Assembly (NCBI GenBank): GCA_023129075.1
Contig: JAGMCT010000012.1
Location: forward strand, 1 to 64,000
DNA length: 64,000 nucleotides
Direction of reading: 5' to 3'
Origin: Microcaldota archaeon
GTDB taxonomy: Archaea; Micrarchaeota; Micrarchaeia; Anstonellales; Bilamarchaeaceae
How positions within the stretch are numbered: the first letter of the stretch is position 1; each line of letters starts with the position of its first letter. Of the stretch, positions 9,623 through 18,192 are shown piece after piece. Position numbers and translations under genes: made by a program. The notes beneath the pieces are model-generated. The model made no database searches, was not told where the DNA came from, and saw only the letters and a program-made list of their open reading frames with translations.

Positions 9623-10678
9623 ATGAAATTATTTTATATATTTGCAATTCTTGTACTTTTGGGAGGCGTCTGCGCCTTAAGTATAACCGGTCCCGTCCAT
9701 AGCAATTTTAAGGTTAATTCTGATAATGATGATTCTGATAATGATGATGTTAAGATAACTGGTGTTATAATTCCTCCAACACTTATTCTCTCCGACGATT
9801 CGGATGATTCAGGAAGCGGTTCAGATGGGGATGACCTTATTCTTGGGCCTATTTTCAACCCCTGGGATTTGGAAGTTATTGGAAACGATGATGATTTGGA
9901 ATTAATAGGGATTATTATACCGCCTTCGTTTTGTATAGGGGACGGCTGTTTCCAGGATAGCAGTTCTTCTAATAGCGATGATGAGATTGAGATGAAGATA
10001 AAGGTGGAAGGAGCATTCTTAACAGATGAAACCCTTACAATCACCATAACTGCAGAAGAGGAACCCCTTGAGGATGTTCTTATAAACGTAATTTACAAAG
10101 GAAGACCGTCCATAAAATATGATTTGGGAAGAACTGATGGGGATGGAATTGTAGAGTTCACCCCCGTTCTTGTAGGAACGTATGAAGTAAAGGCCTATGC
10201 AGATCGTTACAGTGCAAAAACCCTTAAGTTTACTGTTGATTCAGGAGAGATAATAATTCCAGAAGAAGACCAGACAGTAGAGGAAGCAAAGCAGAAAAAG
10301 GATGTTGTGCAGGAACTAATTGCAAATGCAACTTCAGGACTTAACAGGCTTCTTCTTGATGATGAGGATGCAAAAGAGATTCTTCCAATCCTTGAAAGTG
10401 CAAACCAGGCTTTTGAAGACGGCGATTATAGCAGGGCGAAGCTTCTTGCAGAGGATGTTCTTACAAAGATAACTACATATGAAAACTCTCTTGCAGGGTC
10501 TGAAAATCTTTCTATTCCTGAGCCTGAGATGACTGGGCTGGAAGTTGAACAGACTCCGTTAGAAGATCATGTTGAGCCTGTGGGAAATACCAATTTTATA
10601 CTATTCCTTGTATTCACTGGTTTGATTGTGCTTGTTGCAGGGGGTCTTTATGCCTTCAGCAAGAAAATAGACCAGTAG
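9623..10678 (+). CDS. secreted/anchored surface protein, Asp-rich N-terminus and C-terminal TM
   Basis: Signal peptide, NSDNDDSDNDD and DDSDDSGSGSDGDD tracts, Ig-like/regulatory-like middle, C-terminal TM + KK. Confidence 0.7.
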   Translation: MKLFYIFAILVLLGGVCALSITGPVHSNFKVNSDNDDSDNDDVKITGVIIPPTLILSDDSDDSGSGSDGDDLILGPIFNPWDLEVIGNDDDLELIGIIIPPSFCIGDGCFQDSSSSNSDDEIEMKIKVEGAFLTDETLTITITAEEEPLEDVLINVIYKGRPSIKYDLGRTDGDGIVEFTPVLVGTYEVKAYADRYSAKTLKFTVDSGEIIIPEEDQTVEEAKQKKDVVQELIANATSGLNRLLLDDEDAKEILPILESANQAFEDGDYSRAKLLAEDVLTKITTYENSLAGSENLSIPEPEMTGLEVEQTPLEDHVEPVGNTNFILFLVFTGLIVLVAGGLYAFSKKIDQ

Positions 10679-10688
10679 AGTAATATTC

Positions 10689-11768
10689 TCAATGGAATAT
10701 TCCAAATATTCCTTTTTTCTTTTCTTTTCCTGCAAATGTTCTAAGCAGTTCCTTTTGTTCTTTATTCAGTTTTTTAGGGGTTTTTACAAATAGCTCTGCA
10801 ATTTCATTTCCTTTTCTTTTTGAGTTCGGACTTGGTAATCCCATCTCTTTTAAGATTATTCTTTCTCCGGTTTCTGCCCCCTCCTTAATCCTTAGTTTTT
10901 TTATTCCATAAAGGGTAGGAACCTCTGTTTCTCCGCCAAGTGCAGCAGTAATCATATCTATATCTAGTTTATATAAAATATCCTTTTCCTGCCTGTGAAA
11001 GGTCTTATGAGGTTTTATGTTTATATAAATAAATAAATCTCCAGCTCCATCTTTTCCATACTCTCCACCCCCCTGCACTCTTAGTCTTGAACCCTCTTCT
11101 ATTCCTGCAGGTATCCCAATTTCAATCTCTTCTTTTTTAAGGATAAAACCGCGCCCTCTGCATTTAGTGCATACCTTTTCAGGAATAATTCCCTTCCCTC
11201 TGCATGCATTGCAGATTGTTTCTGAAATAAAATTTCCGAACATTGTTCTTCTCATGCTTCTTATTTTTCCCTGCCCGCCGCAGGTTTTGCAGGTGTTCAT
11301 TTTTGTTCCGGGTTCTGCTCCACTTCCCCTGCAATGACTGCAGGTCGTACTGTGCCTGTATTCTATTTTTTTCTTTAAATCAGCTGAAATCTCCTCAAGA
11401 GTAAGATAAAGGTCATACCTTAAACTGCCTCCATATTCCTTTCTTTGCCCTCCAAAACCCCTGAAAAAAGATGAGAACAAATCCCCAAAATTGCCTCCAA
11501 ATATATCCTCAAAATCAGCTCCCCTGAAGATATCCTCCTGGCTGTATCCTGAGAATGCATCACTCCCAAATTGGTCGTACTGCGACTTTTTTTTATCATC
11601 GCTGAGCACTGCATAGGCCTCTGAGATTTCCTTGAATTTTTCTTCTGCACCCTTTTCCTTATTTCTGTCTGGATGGTATTTCATTGCCAATTTTCTGTAA
11701 GCCTTTTTTATCTCTGTTTTTGAAGATTTTTCGCTCACTCCCAATATCTTATAGTAATCCTTTCCCAT
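10689..11768 (-). CDS. dnaJ: chaperone DnaJ
   Basis: J domain with HPD; CxxCxGxG zinc repeats. Confidence 0.97.
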   Translation of the reverse strand: MGKDYYKILGVSEKSSKTEIKKAYRKLAMKYHPDRNKEKGAEEKFKEISEAYAVLSDDKKKSQYDQFGSDAFSGYSQEDIFRGADFEDIFGGNFGDLFSSFFRGFGGQRKEYGGSLRYDLYLTLEEISADLKKKIEYRHSTTCSHCRGSGAEPGTKMNTCKTCGGQGKIRSMRRTMFGNFISETICNACRGKGIIPEKVCTKCRGRGFILKKEEIEIGIPAGIEEGSRLRVQGGGEYGKDGAGDLFIYINIKPHKTFHRQEKDILYKLDIDMITAALGGETEVPTLYGIKKLRIKEGAETGERIILKEMGLPSPNSKRKGNEIAELFVKTPKKLNKEQKELLRTFAGKEKKKGIFGIFH

Positions 11769-11774
11769 TGTTCA

Positions 11775-13619
11775 TCACTGTTTTTTTTCTTCATCATCCT
11801 TTTTTTCTGTTTCTGCTTCATATGTTTTTTCTTCTCCGGTTTCTTTCTGTTCTCCCTGCGGTTCCTGTGCACCTGCCTGTTGATACATCCTTGCCCCTAT
11901 CTTTTCAAGGGATTTTTTAAGCTCTTCACTTCCCTGTTTTATTGCTTCATTATCTTCTCCGTTCATTAATTCCCTCAGCTTACTGCTCTTTTCATCTATC
12001 TCCTTCTTTTCATCCTCATTTATTTTATCCTTCATCTCTCCGCTTACCAGGTTTGTTGAGGCATATATAATTGTTTCTGCTTCATTTTTTGCTTCTGCAA
12101 TTTCCTTTTTCTTCTTATCTTCTTCCTCAAATTTCTTTGCCTCTTCCATTCTTTGTTTTATCTTTTCTTCATCCATTTTTAGGGGTGCAGTAATCCTTAT
12201 GCTCTGTTTCTTTCCTGTTGCTTTATCTGTTGCAGAAGTGTTAAGGATTCCGTTTGCATCAATATCAAACCTTACTTCTATTTGAGGGATTCCTCTTTTT
12301 GCAGGGGGCATTCCTTCAAGTGTGAATTGACCGAGCAGAACATTATCCCCTGCAATAGGCCTTTCCCCCTGGTAGACCTTTATATCCACGCTTGTCTGAA
12401 AATCTGCAGCAGTACTGAACACCTGGCTTTTTTCTGTCGGGATGGTGGTGTTTCTTTCTATGAGCTTTGTAAATACCCCTCCAAGGGTTTCAATACCAAG
12501 GGAAAGAGGCGTAACATCCAAAAGCAGGATATCCTTAACATCCCCGGATATTATTGCTGCTTGTATTGCCGCTCCTTTTGCAACAGCTTCCATGGGGTCT
12601 ACTCCGCGCTCTACTTTTTTTCCTGCAAAGTCTTCCACGAATTTCTGCACAATTGGCATTCTTGTGGGTCCGCCTATCAGCATGATTTTTGTTATGCTGT
12701 CCTTTGTAACTCCTGCATCCTTAATGGCCTGCTCAACAGGTTTCCTGCACTTTTCTATAATAGGCCTCACAAGCTCTTCAAGTTTTGCCCGTGTAAGCTG
12801 ATAGGAAAAGTTTACCGGCTGGTTTTCCTTCATTGCAATAAACGGCAGATTTATTTCGGATGTAAGAACGGATGAGAGTTCTATCTTTGCCTTTTCTGCC
12901 GCCTCCCTAATCCTTTGGGTTGCGGTTGCATCGTTATTCACATCTATTCCGTGCACCTTTTTTATCTCTTCAAACAAGAAACCCATTATTTTGTCATCCA
13001 TATCATGTCCGCCAAGCTGGGTGTCACCGCTTGTGCTTTTTACTTCAAATACCCCTTCTCCGAATTCCATTATCGTTACATCCAGTGTTCCCCCTCCGAA
13101 ATCAAACACCAGTATCTTGTGCTCTTCATTGCTTTTATTCAGGCCATATGCAAGGCATGCTGCAGTCGGTTCATTAACCAGTCTCAGCACTTCCAATCCT
13201 GCAATCTTTCCGGCATCTTTTGTTGCCTGCCTTTGGTTATCATTGAAGTAAGCTGGAACAGTAATTACTGCCTTGTCAACCGTTTCTCCCAGAAATGCCT
13301 CAGAATCTTTTTTTATTTTCTGGAGAACAAATGCAGAGATTTCCTGAGGGCTGAATTCTTTTTCTCCAATCTTATACTTAAAATCGGTTCCTATTTTTCT
13401 TTTTGCCCCTATAATCGTTTTTTCAGGATTGGTAACTGCCTGCCTCCTTGCCGGTTCCCCTACAAGCCTTCCCTCTTTTGCAAATGCAATAACACTCGGG
13501 AATGATTTACCATATTGGCTTGCACCTTCTGCGCTTGGAATTATGGTTGGAATCCCGCCTTCCATAACGGCAGCCGCTGAATTTGATGTTCCCAAATCAA
13601 TACCTATTGTTTTTCCCAT
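11775..13619 (-). CDS. dnaK: chaperone DnaK (Hsp70)
   Basis: [34 protein letters not shown]; start set at the internal Met (track ORF extends to 13643). Confidence 0.97.
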   Translation of the reverse strand: MGKTIGIDLGTSNSAAAVMEGGIPTIIPSAEGASQYGKSFPSVIAFAKEGRLVGEPARRQAVTNPEKTIIGAKRKIGTDFKYKIGEKEFSPQEISAFVLQKIKKDSEAFLGETVDKAVITVPAYFNDNQRQATKDAGKIAGLEVLRLVNEPTAACLAYGLNKSNEEHKILVFDFGGGTLDVTIMEFGEGVFEVKSTSGDTQLGGHDMDDKIMGFLFEEIKKVHGIDVNNDATATQRIREAAEKAKIELSSVLTSEINLPFIAMKENQPVNFSYQLTRAKLEELVRPIIEKCRKPVEQAIKDAGVTKDSITKIMLIGGPTRMPIVQKFVEDFAGKKVERGVDPMEAVAKGAAIQAAIISGDVKDILLLDVTPLSLGIETLGGVFTKLIERNTTIPTEKSQVFSTAADFQTSVDIKVYQGERPIAGDNVLLGQFTLEGMPPAKRGIPQIEVRFDIDANGILNTSATDKATGKKQSIRITAPLKMDEEKIKQRMEEAKKFEEEDKKKKEIAEAKNEAETIIYASTNLVSGEMKDKINEDEKKEIDEKSSKLRELMNGEDNEAIKQGSEELKKSLEKIGARMYQQAGAQEPQGEQKETGEEKTYEAETEKKDDEEKKQ

Positions 13620-13623
13620 TTTT

Positions 13624-14130
13624 TCACCTTTTTTTTCCAACAACTACTTTAGGATATCTTATTATTTTATCCTTAAACATAAACCCCTTTTGTATCTCCT
13701 TGACTATTATTCCTTCTTCTTTCTCGTTTTCTACTTCCTCAGTCATAACAGCCTCAGCAATATCCGAAGAAAACCTTTTTCCTACAACATCCATCTCATT
13801 TAGCCCGTGTTTTTTGAGCACATTTCTGAATTGTTTTTCAATAAGCTCAAATCCCTCTTTGTTTTCCCTGGTTTTCTCAAGGAATGAATCCATTGAGTCC
13901 AGCACAGAGAGTAAATTCCTCATAAAATTCTCGTTTGCATAATTGAGCTGTTCTTCCTGCTCTTTCATCATTCTCTTCCTGTAATTATCGAAGTCTGCCT
14001 GCAGTCTCACAAAAGATTCCTGCAATTTTGGGTGCTCCTCAGAAGGAATAAGTTTCTTTTCCTTTTTTTTTGGAAGCATCTTCTCTTTGGATTCCATTTT
14101 TTCATCCTGTTCTTTTTTCTCCATGTCCAT
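13624..14130 (-). CDS. grpE: nucleotide exchange factor GrpE
   Basis: [16 protein letters not shown]; upstream of dnaK; GAGGAG ribosome-binding site. Confidence 0.93.
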   Translation of the reverse strand: MDMEKKEQDEKMESKEKMLPKKKEKKLIPSEEHPKLQESFVRLQADFDNYRKRMMKEQEEQLNYANENFMRNLLSVLDSMDSFLEKTRENKEGFELIEKQFRNVLKKHGLNEMDVVGKRFSSDIAEAVMTEEVENEKEEGIIVKEIQKGFMFKDKIIRYPKVVVGKKR

Positions 14131-14292
14131 CTCCTCAAAAAATAGATTTTCATCTATTAAAAACCATTATTTTGAACTAATCTCTAATGCTAAAAGATTT
14201 TTATATCTTTCTGCTCTGTGGTTTTTCACTCCTAATTATTCACAAATTTGCCGGGAATACTGAATAAAATCCAAAACAAAAAGACACAAAGT

Positions 14293-14610
14293 TCATTTGG
14301 ATGGTATTTTCTTTGCTGCCTTTAAAACATTTTTGAATATCTCTAGTTCTTCCTTATTCTTTACAAAACACATTATCAGGTTTTCGCTTTTGGATACCAC
14401 CACAACCTGATGGTCTTTGAGTGTGAATCTTATCTCTTCTGCATTCTCCTTAACCTCTTTCAAAAGAGCATCCTGAACTGCATAAAGAGAAGCAATTATC
14501 TTTCCATCCTTTTCTTTCATATTGAAGTTAGCTTCAACAATCACCCCGTCTTTTCTTATTATTGCAGCATTCATTCCTCTTCCTTTTAAATCATCTATAA
14601 GTACGCTCAT
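14293..14610 (-). CDS. roadblock/LC7-like protein
   Basis: 105 aa, MSVLIDDLKGRGMNAAIIRKDGVIVEANF; upstream neighbour is a RecA-like ATPase. Confidence 0.6.
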   Translation of the reverse strand: MSVLIDDLKGRGMNAAIIRKDGVIVEANFNMKEKDGKIIASLYAVQDALLKEVKENAEEIRFTLKDHQVVVVSKSENLIMCFVKNKEELEIFKNVLKAAKKIPSK

Positions 14611-14614
14611 TTTT

Positions 14615-15334
14615 TCACTCCAGGTCTACTCCGGCTGCACCAATCTTCACTTTCAGTGAAATAGGAATCTCTGTAGAACTAAGCTGTTTTTCTCCTTCAA
14701 TTAATCCATATTTGAATATCTGGTCAACCGAATGTTCTAAAGTAGTTATAAATTTTTTCTCATGCATTCCCTCATCCACCATAAGAAATAAGGTTGCACC
14801 TGCCTGCTTAAGCCTCCCCTCAATCACCTGAAAAAATTTGAAGAGGGAACTATGTTCATTATATAATGCAAGAGAAGAAAAGGTATGGAATATCACCCTT
14901 ATTCTTTTCTCTTTATGCTTTTTTATGAATTCGTTTACTTCAAGGGACATATCATTAAGAGCAGAAGGCCCGGTTATTCTTATTGTGTTTCCGCTCTTGT
15001 CTGCAGGAGAATTTATTGTTGAGGAGTAGCAGTCCATGAAAAACAGGTTGTTTCCCTTTAATTCAATTCCGTACTCGGAAGCTATTTTTATTACCTCTTT
15101 TGGAGTATGCTCAAGAGTGATATAAAGAATAATCTCTTTATTTTGCAGTCCTTCCTCTGCAAAATGGAATGCAAATGCATTCTTCTCATCTCCAGGAGGT
15201 CCGATCAAAAGAATGGTTGCAGGATTTTTATATCCCCCCCTAAGAATAACATCCAGTTCTCTTATTCCTGTAGAAACCCTGTCCTTTCTCATCAATGGAA
15301 AATCCTTATCCACGGTTAAAGTTTTCTCTTCCAA
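14615..15334 (-). CDS. RecA-superfamily (KaiC/RadA-like) ATPase with degenerate Walker A
   Basis: STGIRELDVILRGGYKNPATILLIGPPGDEKNAFAFHFAEEGLQNKEIILYITLEHTPKEV. Confidence 0.75.
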   Translation of the reverse strand: MEEKTLTVDKDFPLMRKDRVSTGIRELDVILRGGYKNPATILLIGPPGDEKNAFAFHFAEEGLQNKEIILYITLEHTPKEVIKIASEYGIELKGNNLFFMDCYSSTINSPADKSGNTIRITGPSALNDMSLEVNEFIKKHKEKRIRVIFHTFSSLALYNEHSSLFKFFQVIEGRLKQAGATLFLMVDEGMHEKKFITTLEHSVDQIFKYGLIEGEKQLSSTEIPISLKVKIGAAGVDLE

Positions 15335-16237
15335 TTAATCACCCATTAATTCTGCCATAATGGCTTTCTGAGCATGCAGTCTGTTTTCTGCCTCATCAAA
15401 AACCACTGAATTAGGGCCGTCTATAATCCCTGCGGTTATCTCTTCTTCCCTGTGTGCAGGAAGGCAGTGCATAAACAGAGCATCATTTTTGGCCTTCTTC
15501 ATTATCTCTTCATTTACCTGATAATTTTGTAACTCAGATAATCTTTTTGCTTTTTCTTCATCCTGCCCCATGCTTATCCATACATCAGTGTAAATTACAT
15601 CAGCATCTTCGGCCCCTTTAAGCGGGTCGTGCTCTATTTCATACTTCACTTCAGGAAGATTTTCTTTTTTGGGTTTGTATTCTTCTTTTTCAGGACAAAC
15701 CGCAACAACCTCAGCCCCTAATTTTGAAAACCCTATTGCAGTTGAATTGAACATATTGAAACCGCAGTCTCCGAAATAGGCAACCTTCAGCCCCTCAAGC
15801 TTATTCTTTTTTTCAAGCACTGTTTGCATGTCCGCCATTGTCTGGCACGGGTGGTATTTATCAGTAAGTGCATTTATTACCGGAACCTTTGCATGTTTTG
15901 CAAGCTCTTTGATATCCTCGTGTTTATACAGCCTTGCCATTATCCCGTCTGCATACCTGCTTATTGTTTGTGCAGTATCTCCGATGGTTTCTCCCCTTCC
16001 CAATTGGGTGTTCTTTATGTCCAGAAAAAGTGCATGTCCTCCAAGCTGTGTCATCCCAACCTCAAACGAAATCCTTGTTCTTGTGGAGGATTTCTGGAAA
16101 AGCATAGCAAGGGATTTTCGGTTCAGTTCTTTTTCTTCCTCCCCTTTCTTCATTCTTATTGCAAGGTCTAAAAGATATTCCAATTCTTCTTTGGTATAAT
16201 CCAGCAATGTCAAAAAGTGCTTTCCCTTAAAATTCAT
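15335..16237 (-). CDS. argF: ornithine carbamoyltransferase
   Basis: STRTRISFE, HPCQ, FMHCLPAHR motifs. Confidence 0.95.
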   Translation of the reverse strand: MNFKGKHFLTLLDYTKEELEYLLDLAIRMKKGEEEKELNRKSLAMLFQKSSTRTRISFEVGMTQLGGHALFLDIKNTQLGRGETIGDTAQTISRYADGIMARLYKHEDIKELAKHAKVPVINALTDKYHPCQTMADMQTVLEKKNKLEGLKVAYFGDCGFNMFNSTAIGFSKLGAEVVAVCPEKEEYKPKKENLPEVKYEIEHDPLKGAEDADVIYTDVWISMGQDEEKAKRLSELQNYQVNEEIMKKAKNDALFMHCLPAHREEEITAGIIDGPNSVVFDEAENRLHAQKAIMAELMGD

Positions 16238-16370
16238 GGAGATTCACCATACATCCCATTATAAGGGAATGAATTAAAAAGTATTGGTAATAGGCATTTA
16301 AAGAAAATAAGGGTTTTTTATTTATACTTTCCTCTTTCGTTGAATAAATTGTTTTAATAACTATTTAAAA

Positions 16371-17273
16371 ATGTTTCCATTCATAATCATATATTATAAC
16401 TTTGGTGAGCTTATGGAACTCAAAAAAACAAAAAAAGGAGAAAACAAATCTAAAAGAGGAAAAGGATTCAGAAAATACAAAGTTCTTGGAGTAAAAAATA
16501 AGATAATAGGAGAAATAAGCAATCCTACTCCTGAAAACCTGAACAAGTTCTATAATATTATTAAGGCAGGATACCCTGGAAAACTCACGACTGAATTCTT
16601 TGAGGTTTTGGATTCAGAAGGGAACAAAACCGGCAATATAAAATTAAGGGGTCTTGTACATAAAGAAGGAGACTGGCATGCAGGGATTCATTTCCATGTT
16701 TATTCAATAGATGCAGGCAAAGTATATTTTCTCATGCAAAGAAGAAAGTATAATAAGGATGTTCACCCTGGTAAGCTGGATGTGATTGTAGCGGGACATT
16801 ACAAAGTTGGGGAAAGCATGGAAGATGGGGTTAGGGAAGTCGAAGAAGAAATAGGCCTTGTAGTTCCCTTTAACAAATTTACTATTTTGGGAAGAAGAAA
16901 GAATTATGATAGAGACCCTGAAAGAAAAATAATCAATAATCAGTTTGAGGATGTTGTTGTTTATAGGTGCGACCAGCCTCTTGAAGCCTACAGTCTCCAG
17001 GAAGAGGAGCTTGATGGCATTCTTAAATTGCCTCTCAAGGACTTTATCTCTTTGATGTTGGGGAAGATTAGTGCTCTTTCAGATATTGAGGCCTTCCTTT
17101 TCAATCCCAAGAGAGAACTTGAAAAAACCAGAATAGAAGTAACACCAGAAGATGTGAGACCTTCCTCTGATAATTACCATCTAAAAACAGCAATATTAAT
17201 ATCACGTATAATTCAGGAAAAGAGTACACCTGTAAATCCTTACAGTATGAGTATTCCAGAACTTTTGGACTAA
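16371..17273 (+). CDS. Nudix hydrolase family protein (copy A)
   Basis: GHYKVGESMEDGVREVEEEIGL Nudix-like box; tandem paralogue follows; start may be the internal Met at 16413 (MELKKTKKG). Confidence 0.85.
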   Translation: MFPFIIIYYNFGELMELKKTKKGENKSKRGKGFRKYKVLGVKNKIIGEISNPTPENLNKFYNIIKAGYPGKLTTEFFEVLDSEGNKTGNIKLRGLVHKEGDWHAGIHFHVYSIDAGKVYFLMQRRKYNKDVHPGKLDVIVAGHYKVGESMEDGVREVEEEIGLVVPFNKFTILGRRKNYDRDPERKIINNQFEDVVVYRCDQPLEAYSLQEEELDGILKLPLKDFISLMLGKISALSDIEAFLFNPKRELEKTRIEVTPEDVRPSSDNYHLKTAILISRIIQEKSTPVNPYSMSIPELLD

Positions 17274-17287
17274 AAAAGGATGATATT

Positions 17288-18118
17288 ATGAATATTAGAA
17301 AAAACCAGAAAGAAAAAAAATATGTGATTTTGGGGCCAAAGAATAAAGTGTTCGGAAGGATACATTCTCCGGATGCAGAAACCCTGACTAGATATTATGA
17401 AAAAATCAAGCAGAGGTATGAGGGGAATCTGAAAAACGAGTTTTTTGAAATTCTTGATAAGGATGGTAAAAAGACGGGTGAGCTCAAACTAAGAGACTTA
17501 ATACATAAGGAAGGGGACCTGCATGGAGCATTCCATCTACATATCTACACAATATCAAGAAAGGGTACTTATCTTCTTTTGCAGAAAAGAAAACACGATA
17601 AAGATATCTGCCCAAACAAGTTAGATACTGTTGTCGGTGGACACTATGCCGTTGGGGAAGGTATTAAAGATGGAGTTAGGGAAGTCGAAGAAGAAATAGG
17701 CCTTGTGGTTCCCTTTAACAAATTTACTATTTTGGGAAGAAGAAAGAATTATGACCCCCAGCCGGAAAAGGATATATTCAACAACGAATTTCAAGATATT
17801 ACCCTCTACAAGTGCAATCAACGGCTTGAAGATTACAAGCTACAGGAAAGCGAGTTGGCAGGTATCCTTAAGGTAAACCTAGAGAGTTTCATCAAATTAA
17901 TGATGAGAAAAATAAACATTGTAGAGGGTATTGAGTCACTTTTTTTCAATAATTTTGGAAATCTTGAGAAAGTAAAAACAAGCATAAAAAGAGAGGATGT
18001 CTGGTCTGCGCCATACGACAACTATTATCTGAAGACTGCACTTCTCATACATCAAATAATTAAAGGAAAAAAGATGCCTTCAAATCCATACCAGTTGGAT
18101 GTTACATCTTTTTTTTGA
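17288..18118 (+). CDS. Nudix hydrolase family protein (copy B)
   Basis: GHYAVGEGIKDGVREVEEEIGL; same architecture as copy A. Confidence 0.85.
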   Translation: MNIRKNQKEKKYVILGPKNKVFGRIHSPDAETLTRYYEKIKQRYEGNLKNEFFEILDKDGKKTGELKLRDLIHKEGDLHGAFHLHIYTISRKGTYLLLQKRKHDKDICPNKLDTVVGGHYAVGEGIKDGVREVEEEIGLVVPFNKFTILGRRKNYDPQPEKDIFNNEFQDITLYKCNQRLEDYKLQESELAGILKVNLESFIKLMMRKINIVEGIESLFFNNFGNLEKVKTSIKREDVWSAPYDNYYLKTALLIHQIIKGKKMPSNPYQLDVTSFF

Positions 18119-18192
18119 TACGAACCAGAACAAAGTTCAAATAAAATTTTTTTTGGGATAGCTCTATAAATATTTCAGTTAAAAACCATTTT

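Noticed and set aside
12282-13505. Several plus-strand ORFs across dnaK
   Set aside because: Antisense to a clearly recognised DnaK; Cys/Phe/Ser-rich artefact translations.
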